DNA of 64,000 nt from positions 32,573,001 through 32,637,000 of the forward strand of contig NC_068975.1 of NCBI RefSeq assembly GCF_016808095.1. The letters run 5' to 3'. This DNA comes from Vigna angularis (taxonomy: Eukaryota; Streptophyta; Magnoliopsida; Fabales; Fabaceae). A model generated the notes under the pieces. It was not told the origin of the DNA. It saw only the letters and a program-made list of their open reading frames with translations, and ran no database searches. Each line of letters opens with the position of its first letter. The first letter of the stretch is position 1. Both the position numbers and the translations under genes were made by a program. Positions 11,989 through 23,640 of the stretch are shown here, piece by piece.

Positions 11989-14698
11989 CTATGTAACAGA
12001 TGTTGGACAAGCTGGAGAAGGGACCACTATGGCTGGGCTTTTAGTTGAGACCACATGCTGTGGACAGGACTGTAAATCAGAGAAGCCATTCCTGACCGAA
12101 CGATAAACATCTAACCCAGTTGTGGCAGATAATTCAGATGCTCCCTTTACCCTCTTGCTCTTGGTCCTTGTTACAGTGCTGACATTGACCTCTCCTGATC
12201 CAAGTCCAGATGTACCTGACTACAAAAAAGATAAAAAATTAGGTTTTTAGGTTATAAGATGAGAAAGATTCAAATGAATCTAATCACAAAGGGAGTTTGT
12301 CTCTTCAATAAAACATAGCATTCATTAAGGAAATGCATTTGAGACACAAAAGGGTAATATATTGCTGTGTATTTTTTAATAGAAGTACAAGTTTCTAGAG
12401 ATTGGTAAACTATAGATCCCCATATGGTAGTCATGAGTAACCAAACCTGAAAGCAGACTAAACTTAATCATCGGTCATTTATAAACCTCTGATAACATCT
12501 AAATATAGTATTACACACATTTAAAACCTTCAATACAGAATAGGAATAAACCTGAGAAAATTCTCTAGGGGTTCCACCAGGATCGGTCACTTCTTACCAC
12601 CACTAAACATTTTGGGGCTGGCCAGTGAGGGGTTGAGAATATTTAGAGACATTGTAAGTCTAAAATCTGTACCCAGTACTAAATGAAGAAAAAAAACAAG
12701 ATAAGGCAAAAGAAGTACTCAAGTAATCATACATTAGACAGGCCTTTGATCTGAACGATAATAATTGTTATATCATCAGTTCGGCCATCGTGTTCTAACC
12801 ATAGTTTATATGACTCTCCAGCAATGGCAGCACATGCATCACGGGGATCTGAATAACTTGCTGCCTGCACGATAAAAGAAATCAAGGAATTCATCAAGAC
12901 AAGACATCGAATAATAGTTCTACTTATCAGATTTACTAGAAACCATAGTACAAAAACTATAAGTGGAAACTAGTGGGAGGTAATTTGTACATAAAAAGCT
13001 CACAATAATTTGTGAAAATGTATTAAACAGGACAACAAGCATTGGATATTTGTGTATGCTAATGCAAATAATCAAAATGATCAAAAGCAAGATGTGGAAT
13101 TTTTTTTCTCACCAAACAAACCTACACAGGTTGAGTTATATGAATCATTAACCATTAATATTTAGTCCCGTGAACCATTTACAGATTAAGCTTACATAAT
13201 TATGCGAGCTAATACGCATGAAAATAAATAGGCCTTAAAATATAAACCTCAAAATAAAAATTCATCTTAAAAAAGAATATAACGCAAAAGTTATGAGATT
13301 ACATTAACTAATATACCCTTCTCTCTTAAGAATAACTACACATTAAATACCATTAAAACACCATGTCGTCATAAGATCTAAATTCAAAGCATGACCGAAT
13401 GTGAAAGGACATGTGTGATTGGATGATGTTAGCAAACACCAATTTGAGTTGTAAGACAGAATACGGCAATGGGTTAAAAACATTATTCCACGCAACGCAA
13501 CCAATAAAAATAAGCATAAAAAGAGAAAAATACAACATAACAGAAAATCTCTAGTAGTATCGTACAGCAAGAAAACATAATTACATCACGAAAAACAAAA
13601 AAAATATAATTGCAACTTGCACGCTTCAAGCTTCATAAGAAAACATACAACAACATCATTAAAACTACAAAAGGAACAGAAAATAAGTCTTGCAATAACT
13701 ACAAGTACAATTCAACCAATGAAGATATTATCAAAATTATTACTAAAGCTTATAAATCAGAATGAAGTTGCAGGCCATACCATATCAACAACAGTTTGGC
13801 TGGATAGGAACTCAAATACCCCATCACTTGCAACAACAAAGAAAAGATGGTTAGGTGTAAGCTGAACCGTTGACACCTCAGGAACAGCAATTACACCGAT
13901 AGTCTCAGCCAACATATCCCCTACACTCCTTGTAAATGCAGCTCCAGGCACCGTCCCATTCTGAACCCACAACCTAGGAGGATCATCACCCTGACTCTCT
14001 TCATCACCCCAAGTCTGAATATCCGGATCCTTATGCCCTTCCACCTGATCAACACTCAAAACCCTTGCCCCACAAAGCTTCACTCTCTCATACTCATCTC
14101 TCCTAAATGGTGTCTGATCAGTGGACAAGTCCTCAGCAACAACCCGGTTCCCATCCTTAACAGCCAGCACTGCTCTCGAATCACCGACATTAGCAACATA
14201 AAGGGTGTCCCCAATGACCAGCACCGTAATTGCAGTGGTGCCACTCAAGGAATCGTCAATCTCATTCTTATGCAAGTCCTCGTTCGTGGTCAAGAAAGCA
14301 GAAGTGTAAGCCTTGACAGGGTCCTCCAACAATGCAAAGTCACTTGACAAATTTTCCACCAACCTATCCTTAACAAAGTTCGAACACTGGGCACCAAATT
14401 CGCCATGCCCATCATAAACACCGAAGAAATGGACACTTGGGTTACCTTGGAACTGTGTCCTAATGCAGAAACTATCCTGGTTTTCCTTATCAGGTGAATC
14501 AGGATAGTACCCTCTCTGAGTGAGCACAGAGTATTCTAAAGTGAAGTTATGGGAAGGAACGGGAACAAACTGCAGTGAACTCTGAGTGAGAATGTGCTTC
14601 CTCTGGGTACCATAAGGGCCAAGTTCTCTGAAGTCCCTGGAGCCACCCACTGACGGTGAAGGGTAACGGGTACAGCACTTGCCATGGACACACCCCAT
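11989..14698 (-). CDS. Protein phosphatase 2C, PP2C 35-like, N-myristoylated
   Basis: Three coding exons (13781-14698, 12733-12864, 11989-12219; all junctions phase 0) give 426 residues. The start MGCVHGKCC is an N-myristoylation/palmitoylation signal, so membrane attachment is likely. The PPM catalytic domain spans about residues 55-345: [28 protein letters not shown] (D96 metal ligand), [20 protein letters not shown] with GDSRAVL, the AFTRSVGD block, [10 protein letters not shown] (D292) and [12 protein letters not shown] (D336). All key residues are present, so an active Mg/Mn-dependent Ser/Thr phosphatase is expected. The closest family member I recall is Arabidopsis At3g06270. Exon 3 adds a 76-residue Ser/Thr-rich tail (basic [10 protein letters not shown]) beyond the normal domain end at GLSN. 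If the intron after exon 2 is not removed, the frame stops after one extra codon (GTA TGA), giving about 351 residues. The gene is convergent with SAC3B. Confidence 0.9.
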
Positions 14699-16772
14699 GC
14701 TTGAACAGTAAAGAAGCTAAAAGAGATTAAAAAACAGAAAGGAAAGGTCAATGTGGCTCCAAGGTGGAAACTTTGAGAAAGAAGAAGAAAGAAACACAAA
14801 CCCTAGTGACAAGGAGGGGAGGAATTGGGATTTTGAGGAGGAAATTGTGGTGAAAGGGTGACAAAAAAAGAAAAGGGTGAGTGAAGAATTATGAAGAAGT
14901 GAACAAAAAAAAGGAATGATTTGAAGGAGGCCACAGAAACTGAAAAAGGGGTGAACCCTAGAGGGAGAGGAAGGGTTACCCCACTAAAAGATAGAGACAT
15001 TTTGGGGTTTGGGTTGGCATTGAGAACGTGTGGAGTGGGGCTGGCGAAAGGGAAAGGAAGAATTGTACTTTTCGTTTGGGAACAGAGAGGGAGCATAGCA
15101 TCGAAGGAAGACGATGGAAGGAAGCAACACTACAAAGGGAATGGGTTTGTTTCTGGTTTGTTCTCCCGAGAGAACGAAAGTGACACACGCACACGCACTT
15201 ACAGCGACACCATTCCAGATTCTCTTCTCTTCTATTCTATTCTATTCCATGAGTGCATGCTTCCATTTCTTTCTCTTCCAAGCAAACTCACAATTCTCTT
15301 TTCCAAATTTTCTTTCTTTCCTTTTTATAAATTTTTCTTGTTCACTTCTTTCTCCTAAAAAGTGTAATGAATGAAAACAGTGATAATAGGGTGATTGAAA
15401 ATTTCTTTCACTTTTTAGTAATGAAAAGATTTAATGTAATGGATTTGGGAATTCAAAATGCTTAATCAAGGTTTTATATCATTTTGAGAATAGTTTTACT
15501 CTAACGGTCATTTATTATTTTTCCATTTTAACTCTATAATTTATTATTTTTAAAATCAATACATTTATTTGCTCTAAAACTTAAAGCTGTGAGCAGTTGA
15601 AAATTGAAAAAAATTAAGCCATTAATTAATGTCGTTAATTCCTCCTCTAATCAAATCACTAACGGTAGGTGCTGCGTCATTTGTTGCCTCATATTTTGCA
15701 ATGTCACATTGAATCTCAAATTATTGAGACATCACTTTCATGTTTCAAACTAAACTTTCCAAAACATAAATGTTTCAAACTAAAATTTTCATCTCATGCC
15801 TCCTGTTATCATGCCTACAAAATGCTATCGCAATTGTTTGATTTTTTTTAATATTACAATTATAAAAATCATTTTCGATTATTGTAATGTTAATAATTGT
15901 CCACATTAACTCACATTGTTATGGGGAAGAATCACTCATCACATTTTCAATTATTTAATTATCCAACATTATAATGAAGTCCATAAAAAAAACTATCGAA
16001 GCTTGTTAAAATCATTCAACGTATATAAATCGATCATTTCTAAATTATTGAATTAATAAACAAAATAAACAGTAGCAACTGAATAATCAAAATCATTAAA
16101 TACATGTAATCTGCACTCAAATTAATACGTTTATAATTTAACATAATCATCAAACGAATCTTAACCAATGCTATTTTTTATTAGGAAAGTTTATATTGCT
16201 CGGAATAAACCAATCACGAAACAAAATAACCAAATATCAATTATATGCGCAAAAATTAATCATGAAAGCCTATTTTAAGATTTTGGGTTGAGTTTGGATC
16301 TCAGATGTGATTACAGAAACTTACACATACAAGCAAATAAAAGACATGAAACTTGAAAAAAAATAATTGTTCTAAGATTGGATTGTTATATATTTAATCA
16401 TGTTCTAATCCATATGATCTAATCTAAGAAAAATATATCGTTCTAATTCGTTTGATTTAATATAAAAATATATATGAGAAATAGGCTAAAAAAATTGTAC
16501 AATATGTAACATATTATATATTATAGAGATTACATATTTTAGAAAAATGAAAAAACAATTAATTTAAGATTATATAGAAACTTTAAATAAAAAATATTCA
16601 TTATTTTTCCAGGTGAATTTTTTTCACATAGAGTGTAAAATGTTCTCAAACCAATTGATTTAATTTTGAAGAAACAATATGTTAAAATTATTTAATTTAT
16701 TATCATTAACTAAATCTGCAACGTGTATTTTCAAAAACATTAAAAATCCTAATGTAAAAAGTCCCATCAATA
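14699..16772. other. PP2C promoter/5'UTR and AT-rich spacer
   Basis: 14.70-15.3 kb is the likely 5'UTR and promoter of the minus-strand phosphatase; it is pyrimidine-rich on the sense strand, with a TATA-like TTTATAAAA near 15,325-15,335. The open frames here on both strands follow this biased composition and contain no domain. 15.4-16.77 kb is AT-rich with nothing I can identify. Confidence 0.45.
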
Positions 16773-16870
16773 TATCTAATTTGTTAAAAATTAGAATTTT
16801 TAAAAATTGCTGGCTGTGGGGTATCTAATTTGTTAAAAATTAGAATTTTTAAAAATTGCTGGCTGTGGGG
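16773..16870. repeat. Perfect 49-bp tandem duplication (2 copies)
   Basis: Positions 16773-16821 and 16822-16870 appear identical over 49 bases, from TATCTAATTTG to GGCTGTGGGG. Copy 2 includes the last 14 bases of the tRNA-Leu gene (16857-16870), so copy 1 carries a detached tRNA 3'-end fragment downstream of the gene. The intact tRNA retains its own T-run terminator because that run lies within the repeated unit. Confidence 0.95.
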
Positions 16871-16939
16871 TTCGAACCCACGCGCACTTATGTGCAGAAG
16901 ATCTTAAGTCTTCCCCCTTAACCACTCGGGCAAACCAGC
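16857..16939 (-). tRNA. trnL-UAA: tRNA-Leu (anticodon UAA)
   Basis: The minus strand from 16939 gives an 83-nt class II tRNA. The acceptor stem GCTGGTT pairs with AGCCAGC (one G-U pair), with discriminator A at 16857. The D arm contains GCCCGAGTGGTTAAGGGG. The anticodon stem GGAAGA/TCTTCT encloses the loop CTTAAGA, anticodon TAA. A long variable arm (GCACATAAGTGC) is typical of leucine tRNAs. The T arm is GTGGG-TTCGAAC-CCCAC. There is no intron. A T-run directly downstream on the minus strand (plus-strand 16849-16855) can end pol III transcription. Sequence and context look nuclear rather than plastid, since the plastid trnL-UAA has a large group I intron. Confidence 0.96.
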
Positions 16940-19574
16940 TTGATGCTATAACTGTTGAAATAAAAATATTTAATAACTCATTTAAATCATATAGTAATTT
17001 ATTAAGTATATATTATTTTTGCAAAGTTTAAATTTAAATTTATTAATATTAAAATTTGAATACTCTTTTTTCTATTCTATTTCTTATCTAATCTCAAAAG
17101 GTTCCAAGAAGGAATAAAATAAAGCTCTCTAATGCTTGTAAAGTGGGCTTCATGAAAACTTTCCTTATTCACTCCCATTTTATTTGTTATTTTTTCTTCT
17201 CAAATATAACCTTTTTATTATACAACAAGGTGCGTTTGTATTTTGTTAGGAAGAAAACTCTCCTTTGTACATTCCAATATTTTTTCATCCATTACGAAAA
17301 ATAAAAAATATGGTTTTTTATCATGTATTCCAACCTAAAAACACATTTTCTCAATGAATAATGTACAATAGGATTATGTTTTGTTACATTAGAAAGTTCG
17401 AATGACAAGGAAAACAAAATACATCTGTGTGTTGGGAAGGGTTAAAGAGAAAATAAATATAAAATTGATGACAAAATAACTATTTGCTTAATTTTTGTAA
17501 GAGAATGAAAAAGAGGAAGGAATCAGATGGGCTTTTGGGAATACTTTGAAACTTTGATGAAGGAATTATCCCCTGTTTTTCATTTGCCAAATGTCAGCAA
17601 ATTTTCAATTGATTTGTGTGGATTTGGTACATTTGGGGAATATTTATTCATTGTAAAATTATGAGATTTGAATTAATGCTGGCAAGAGGCAATTTTTTAT
17701 TTATTTTTTGTTCATTTTGTCTTGTGTTTTCTCTCCAGAAAAAAAAAAGAGTTGCATGGTGGGGTGATAATTATGTGAATTTTAACTATAAGATCGATTA
17801 ATCTATTTAATAATCATTTAAATTTGAGTGATAATCATGTGATGCGATTGTTTAACATTTAAAGTTGCATGTTATGTCTACTTAAAACCATCAATTTTTT
17901 TTCATCAACTAAATACATTTAACAGTTGAACAATTAAAAAGAATATATAATAAATCAATCTACCAACCACTGATGAGTTTAAAAATGTTGAATTGTTAGA
18001 GTCAACATAGAAATATTTAGCCTATATTCACTAAACCATTTGAATAGTTTACTTCATTCATTTATTATTTTATACCTAATGTTTTTATTCTATATGATGA
18101 CAAGCTCATATTTTCTTATTTCCATTTTTGTCATCATTAACCTTTCCTAGAGTAATAAAAAAAAATGGAATTGTCCAATTAGATCAAACAGAAAAAACTA
18201 ACAAAACGAACCAAGACAGGTAAAAAAATTCTGTTAAATTAAATTATTTCATTTTTTTTATACTGTTTAACTTGAAACCTAAATGAACTTAGGTCAAATC
18301 GACCTTATAGACTTACTAACCAAGCTTTTTTTTTTTTTTCTAAAAAAACAATAGTTATATTTTAAAATAAAATAAAAATATTGTAATAATTATGTATAGC
18401 TTCTTCAAAAATAGAAAAACATAAAAGGATAAAAATTTTAACATGAGAGTTTCATACCCTCATTCTATTTTGATAATTTTTCAAAAAAAAATTATAAATA
18501 TAAATAAGTTGTATGAGGAGCGGGTAAGGACTTAACAAATCATGATGAGAATTAAAAACTAATCAATAAGTGATAACAATCATTGATGGATAATTAATGA
18601 GAATAATAACGATTATATATATTTCATGAGAAACATATATCTCACTTGAGGATCAGAGTGTTTTATGTAGGTCTACTTTGAATAGATCAATAGACCCTAC
18701 AATAATAACTAGATGATTGGACGATCAATATTGAAATCACACAATAAGAAAATCGTAGAATCAGAATTATCGTTTCTCAACACCTATACATTGAAATAAT
18801 TTTATTTTATATATTTTAAATCGAATCAAAATGACATAATTTTAATTTATTTTTGATAAAGATAGTATTCCAGTTACATGAATTTAATATAAAAAACCAT
18901 GAAAATTGTATAGACTTTAACTTTAAAAATATTTTAAACTAAACTTATGTGACCTATTTTATAATGAAGTTACAACCTTAATTACCACGGTTTATCTATT
19001 TTCGGTAATTTTTCTAAAAATTGCAACCTGTGTTTTCTTTTGCCTCTTACTCTTGTAGGCTTATTTATTTTATGGAGAAAGTTTTTACTTGTATTTTCTG
19101 GATTTACATAATGTTAGGAGACGAAAGGGCATGCAGAAGAAAATGTGGCATTGGACGTAAGTAAAAGCCTACTACATGCATCTGCATCCTTCATAAGTTG
19201 TATAAATTTACGTATCAACAAAATGATGAAGAGTGGTTAATTTGAGTGTAGAGATGCTAACGAAAAGATAAAACAGAGAAGGAAGAAAGGAAGATGAATA
19301 TATAACCTCAAAAAAAAGAAAAAAAAAAAGAGCACTTTTAGAGCCACTAAAACATGCTAAAAAATCCGAGGCGTGACAAGCCTAAGTGGGGTGCATTATC
19401 ATGATCTTCCACCACTTACTTACTATTCCAAAACGAATCCTCTGTTACTTCTTTCTTTCTTCCCCCACTCAAACAATATATTCACCACCATAATAAACCA
19501 ACCAATACCAATCACTTCCTGCCACCTCACCACCCCTCAAATTTTCCCCTACACCCTACCGCATACTACTACTT
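16940..19574. other. AT-rich spacer between tRNA-Leu and SAMDC
   Basis: No gene is visible. The sequence is AT-rich with poly-A/T runs. The last few hundred bases before 19575 are probably the 3'UTR and downstream region of the minus-strand SAMDC gene; the C-rich plus-strand frames at 19.37-20.08 kb are antisense shadows of it. Confidence 0.5.
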
Positions 19575-20609
19575 CTAATGTCCACTTTTCCGACGAAGCG
19601 GCGAAAACGTTTGAAACACCACACTCCCAGAATCCGGGAACTGGTCCATGGCGCAACTCCTCAATTTCATCCCCATGGGCTCCACCGCACCCGCCACCTT
19701 TCTCCAAACCTCGTTCCCCAACGACGTCGTCGACACCGACATCGTCCCCGGTCGGAATATCTGCACCACCTTCCTCACCACGTGGACTACGTCCACCTCA
19801 CTCGACCTCGACCCCACGCACTCGAAGCTCGCGTAGCTGTAACCCTCCTCCGGAGTCACGTGAATCGTCGAGTACCACTCCCCATCCATGCCGTTCATCG
19901 AGTACCCGCACGGGTCGAACGCGAAGTCGCACACCAACGCGTGCGGGTTAATCCCGTCGATCCCCGTCAGCTCCGTCATTTCCCTCCCGGCCGAGTCCCC
20001 GCTTCTGCCGTCGCCGGGACGGCGGAAGAACTTCCCTGCGAGTAGGGGGTCGAGGTCCGTCATGCAGATTTCCAACGTGTAGTTGTGGTGGTAGAGCGCG
20101 TGGGAGTCACTGGTGGCGGTGAAGACGTGCCAGGCGTGGGAGGATGACTTGGAGGGCATGATGGAGGCTTTTCGGAAGCACAGGTTGGGAGGGAGCGTGG
20201 CTTCTATGTAGGTGACTTCGTCGTTGAAGCTCGTGTGAGGGAAGGGTTGTGACAGAGGGAAGATGAAGGTTCCGCGAGTGTAGCGGCAGGAGGAGAGCGT
20301 TAGGCCGAGGTGGGTGTGGGCGTAGAAGATCAATGGTGTCATGGATTTGAGAAGCTGCGTGGTCCCACACGTTTTGATTATGATCTTTGTTGGGTACACA
20401 AAGAGGCTCGATTCTGACAACACATAAGCGTCGAAGTAGGAGTTTCCAACGGCTGAAACCACCGTGCATTGAACCTCTTGCAGAGTTTGGTGTATGCAAT
20501 CGAAGTCGAGCTTTCGGAGACCCAGTTGAAGCAGGGCTGGGTCGTCACAGAAGAAATGAAGCTCGAGGCGCTTCTCGAAGCCTTCGAAACCTGAGAATGC
20601 GAATGCCAT
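19575..20609 (-). CDS. BUD2: S-adenosylmethionine decarboxylase proenzyme, BUD2/SAMDC4 type
   Basis: Single exon, 344 residues. The start is the ATG at 20609 (MAFAFSGFEGFEKRLE); a frame-open ATG 48 codons upstream lacks family similarity and lies upstream of the TATA box. The enzyme makes decarboxylated SAM, the aminopropyl donor for spermidine and spermine. The self-cleavage motif YVLSESSLFVYP is present (cleavage expected between E66 and S67, giving the pyruvoyl group). Other catalytic positions are also there: E9 and E12 in FEGFE, C81 in KTCGTT, S237 in DPCGYSMNG and H250 in STIHVTPE. The C-terminal block PDSGSVVFQTFSP resembles the Arabidopsis BUD2 ending (recalled from memory). Unlike the main plant SAMDC genes, no conserved polyamine-responsive upstream ORF is seen, and the leader looks very short. 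The codons are strongly G/C-ending, unlike the neighbours. Alternative: another divergent SAMDC paralogue. Confidence 0.93.
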   Translation of the reverse strand: MAFAFSGFEGFEKRLELHFFCDDPALLQLGLRKLDFDCIHQTLQEVQCTVVSAVGNSYFDAYVLSESSLFVYPTKIIIKTCGTTQLLKSMTPLIFYAHTHLGLTLSSCRYTRGTFIFPLSQPFPHTSFNDEVTYIEATLPPNLCFRKASIMPSKSSSHAWHVFTATSDSHALYHHNYTLEICMTDLDPLLAGKFFRRPGDGRSGDSAGREMTELTGIDGINPHALVCDFAFDPCGYSMNGMDGEWYSTIHVTPEEGYSYASFECVGSRSSEVDVVHVVRKVVQIFRPGTMSVSTTSLGNEVWRKVAGAVEPMGMKLRSCAMDQFPDSGSVVFQTFSPLRRKSGH

Positions 20610-20675
20610 TGGTGAGAAAAGGTAATGTTTTTTGTGGTGAGGGGAAGGTGAGGGAAAGGAAGGAAGGTGATTTGG

Positions 20676-20683
20676 ATTTATAG
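20676..20683 (-). promoter_or_regulatory. TATA box of the SAMDC gene
   Basis: The minus strand reads CTATAAAT, 67 bases before the ATG at 20609. With a usual 30-base spacing, the leader would be only about 35-40 nt. That leaves no room for the long conserved upstream ORF of the SAMDC1 class. Confidence 0.5.
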
Positions 20684-23250
20684 GTGTGTGAGTGAGAGTG
20701 AGAAGGAAGTAGGGTTTAGAAGAGAGGTGTGAGCATGCGGGTGATGGAACCAAGAATGATGATAGTAGCCATTATGAAGTGAATACGATGATTATATGCA
20801 ACAATTTTGTTATGTTTTTTTACTTCATTCTTCTCTACCTTCCTTCACAGACACCAACAACACACCACGCTCGTTAACTCATTTCTTCTTCCTTCATTGC
20901 TTCCACCACTCTCTTTCATTCTTCTAAACATCTACCTACGTATACAACTATTGCTTTTCCTATAACATATTTACACACCTCAAACATCATCCTTTACATG
21001 TTTTCTCTTCTACTTAAACTCCTAATAATACTTGGATTATATTAAACATGATTAATATTAAAATATTAAAAAACTTAACACAAGTAAGTTTCAAATCACA
21101 GGTAAACATTTAAAGATTCACTCCCACCATCAAATCTTCTTAAAGAATAAGTTTTTAAAAGATTTGCTTTTCCAGATAAATCTTTAAGAAATTTGATGGC
21201 ATTACATGGTTACACTGACTACCACTCTTAAATATTTTAGTTTAACCAGTTATTATTATTATTCTTAATCCGGTTTTTATATGCTTTAACAGTGGATTAT
21301 CGTGGTTTAACATTTCATAAAATATTTTGTACGATGTGGACTCTGCTATACAAAGTTGGTTCCGTGCCTTGCTACTAAAAATTTAGTTTAAAGTAGAATT
21401 AATTGAATTTGAAGTTTGAAAGATAAGTGGGGCTAATTTGACCAGAATGATTGGTTGAACTGATGATGAAAAATGGCAGAAATAATTGTGTTGAAACCAT
21501 ACCATACACTTCTTTTCACAGTGACAGAAACTGGAGATTTAGTAAGAGAGTTGAAACCTTGTTCATTGAAAGGAATTTGATTCGGTGAGTCAAAATTCGG
21601 CATTCAGCTTAACTATTTCAATGATAATTCCATTAAAACAGAGACATAATAATCATAAACCGGGGCTGGATGTTGTATTGTTGTTCTGTTAAACAACAAT
21701 TATGAGCTCTCTAGAGATAATTAATGGAGGGGTTTGATTAGAGGTCTAGTTAAAAACAGGGTAAACAGAACATCTTGTGACCAAAAAGTGAAATTAGAAG
21801 TAAAAGACCCAATCACTTGGGACTCTGTTTGATATGAGCATACTCTGATATAGATTATGGCCACTGCATAATGGAAAAGTGCAGACACCTCTGTTGATGG
21901 AGACATCTTTGTCTATTGCTGGGATAGCAAGTGTTAATTAACCAAAATCTTGACGTGCTCAAAATATCATCCATATTTGGCGTTAGAATAACAATAATTA
22001 TTATTTTTCAGAGGAACAAAATGAAAAAAAAACAAAAGAAATCAGGCGTGTCAGGTAAATAATGAAAATATCCTTGAATTGGGGAGCCCCGTACGTGAAT
22101 GAAACGAAAAGCACCAGCATCATTTTTATTCTTCATGCAGTTTCATGTAGCTAGGTGGCATTATCATTATTTTTCTCTAAATTAACAATTTCATTTCTGC
22201 GTTTAACAAAGCATGCATGCACTCTTGTTTGTTAAACGTGTCAGCATCAAAATTTAAAACGATTCTCTTTATCCTCCAAAGTGATTAGTTTTAAAATCTT
22301 GGTTCATAAAACATCCAAATAACATTCATCATTGCGTTACTACCAAAGTTGAATATTTTCAACATCAAAATAATTTTGGTAAATATAACACCCCCAGATG
22401 CTTATTTCTGCGTCTAGTTAACTTGTATACACAGCTCAACAGTTTATATAATGACAGTTTACTATTTTATTTTTCTAACCAAACCCCAGATCGTATATAA
22501 TAACTGTCATGTAACTTGTTGGGACATAAAAGTTGACTTGGATCATAATGTTTAACTAGTCTGACATAGAAGTAACAGTAATTTTGAAGTAAAAGGAAGT
22601 AATTAGTGCTTCATGGTCTTTTAGAGGAAGTTTTGGTAACCTGTCTCTGCCGACATGTAAAACTAACTTCTCCATCATATAGGTGGTCTCCTTGACTTTC
22701 AATTTACGAGTATTGGAGACATTATATCAGTAACAATAATTCAGCATAATCAACAATACAGAAGCTTCTCCCTGGTGTAGTATAAAGACAGGTAGAATGT
22801 AGTTTTCAAATTGAAAAGAGAAAGGTATGCAAAATCCAGCATACAGTACCAATACAAGAGAAAGTGTGTAAAGGGGAGTGAATAAAGAAACAAACTCTGA
22901 GCAGAGGAAAGGCAATGATGAAAAATTGTGAGTTAGAATCAAATTTTTTCAGTTTTAAGGGGTTGAAATGATGCAGAATGTATGTCGTCATCAATAAATC
23001 TTATGGTTGTGGCTGGCAGCCACCATAATGAGCTCAATATCCACCTCTTTGTGATGCACGCGCACTACCAAACCCAAAACACTATCTCACAAGCTTAAGT
23101 TCTCTCACACGCAAGGCAAACCAACCAGCCACACGCGCAACCGCACACACAAACTCAGACATTGGTTCTTGCAAGAATCCGTATGTTTTCACTTCCTTAG
23201 ATGAAGATCATATAAGCCGAATTTATAGTTTATAATTACAAATGGAAGAA
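20684..23250. other. Upstream SAMDC region and gene-free spacer
   Basis: The first part is the SAMDC promoter on the minus strand. The rest is AT-rich with no open frame showing a recognisable domain; frames at 21.7 and 22.7-23.0 kb look like chance. 23.0-23.16 kb is a CA/GC-richer patch (CACACGCGCAACC type) with no coding support. Confidence 0.4.
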
Positions 23251-23253
23251 TTA

Positions 23254-23640
23254 AGTTAAACTTAAAACCTTCATATAACCTCTATTGGGTCTAAAAAATA
23301 GGAGGTTCATAAAAAAAGTACAACATCTGAGCCCAACTATATAAAGAATTAATATCACTTTCTATTTCAAACCCTAAAGAATAGGTTAATTCAAGCTTAT
23401 ACAACGCTTTATTTTCTCTTTTCTATCCAACGTGTGACTTAGACTTACTAGGACTTAAACTTAAAACTTTTATATAATCTACCTTTATACACACTCTGGT
23501 GGGTCTACGAAGAAAATTTATGCGAAATATATAACATCAATAAAACCTGAATCCAATTATACAAGAGATTGACATAATCTTTTATTTAAAATCTTAAAAC
23601 TATAGATTAATAGATCTTCGTGATCCTCTACTTTCTTCTT
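23254..23640. repeat. Two imperfect copies of a ~190-bp repeat
   Basis: The order of short blocks TTAAACTTAAAAC..., GGGTCTA, ACAACATC or ATAACATC, CAA(C/T)TATA, and ...TATTTMAAA...CTTAAA recurs at about 23,254-23,400 and again at about 23,455-23,640. The copies are diverged but keep the block order. This looks like the decayed end of a legume LTR-type element or an old tandem duplication. The class is uncertain. Confidence 0.4.

Noticed and set aside
14803..15374. Overlapping frames on both strands upstream of the PP2C gene
   Set aside because: They follow the pyrimidine bias of the leader and promoter, and none shows a domain.
19578..20082. Several plus-strand frames of 62-192 codons over the SAMDC gene
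   Set aside because: They are antisense shadows of a G/C-ending coding exon and contain only Pro/Arg/His/Thr-rich low-complexity sequence.
20610..20753. 48-codon N-terminal extension of SAMDC from an upstream ATG
   Set aside because: The extension has no family similarity, and the upstream ATG lies before the TATA box, whereas MAFAFSGFEGFEKR matches the family start.
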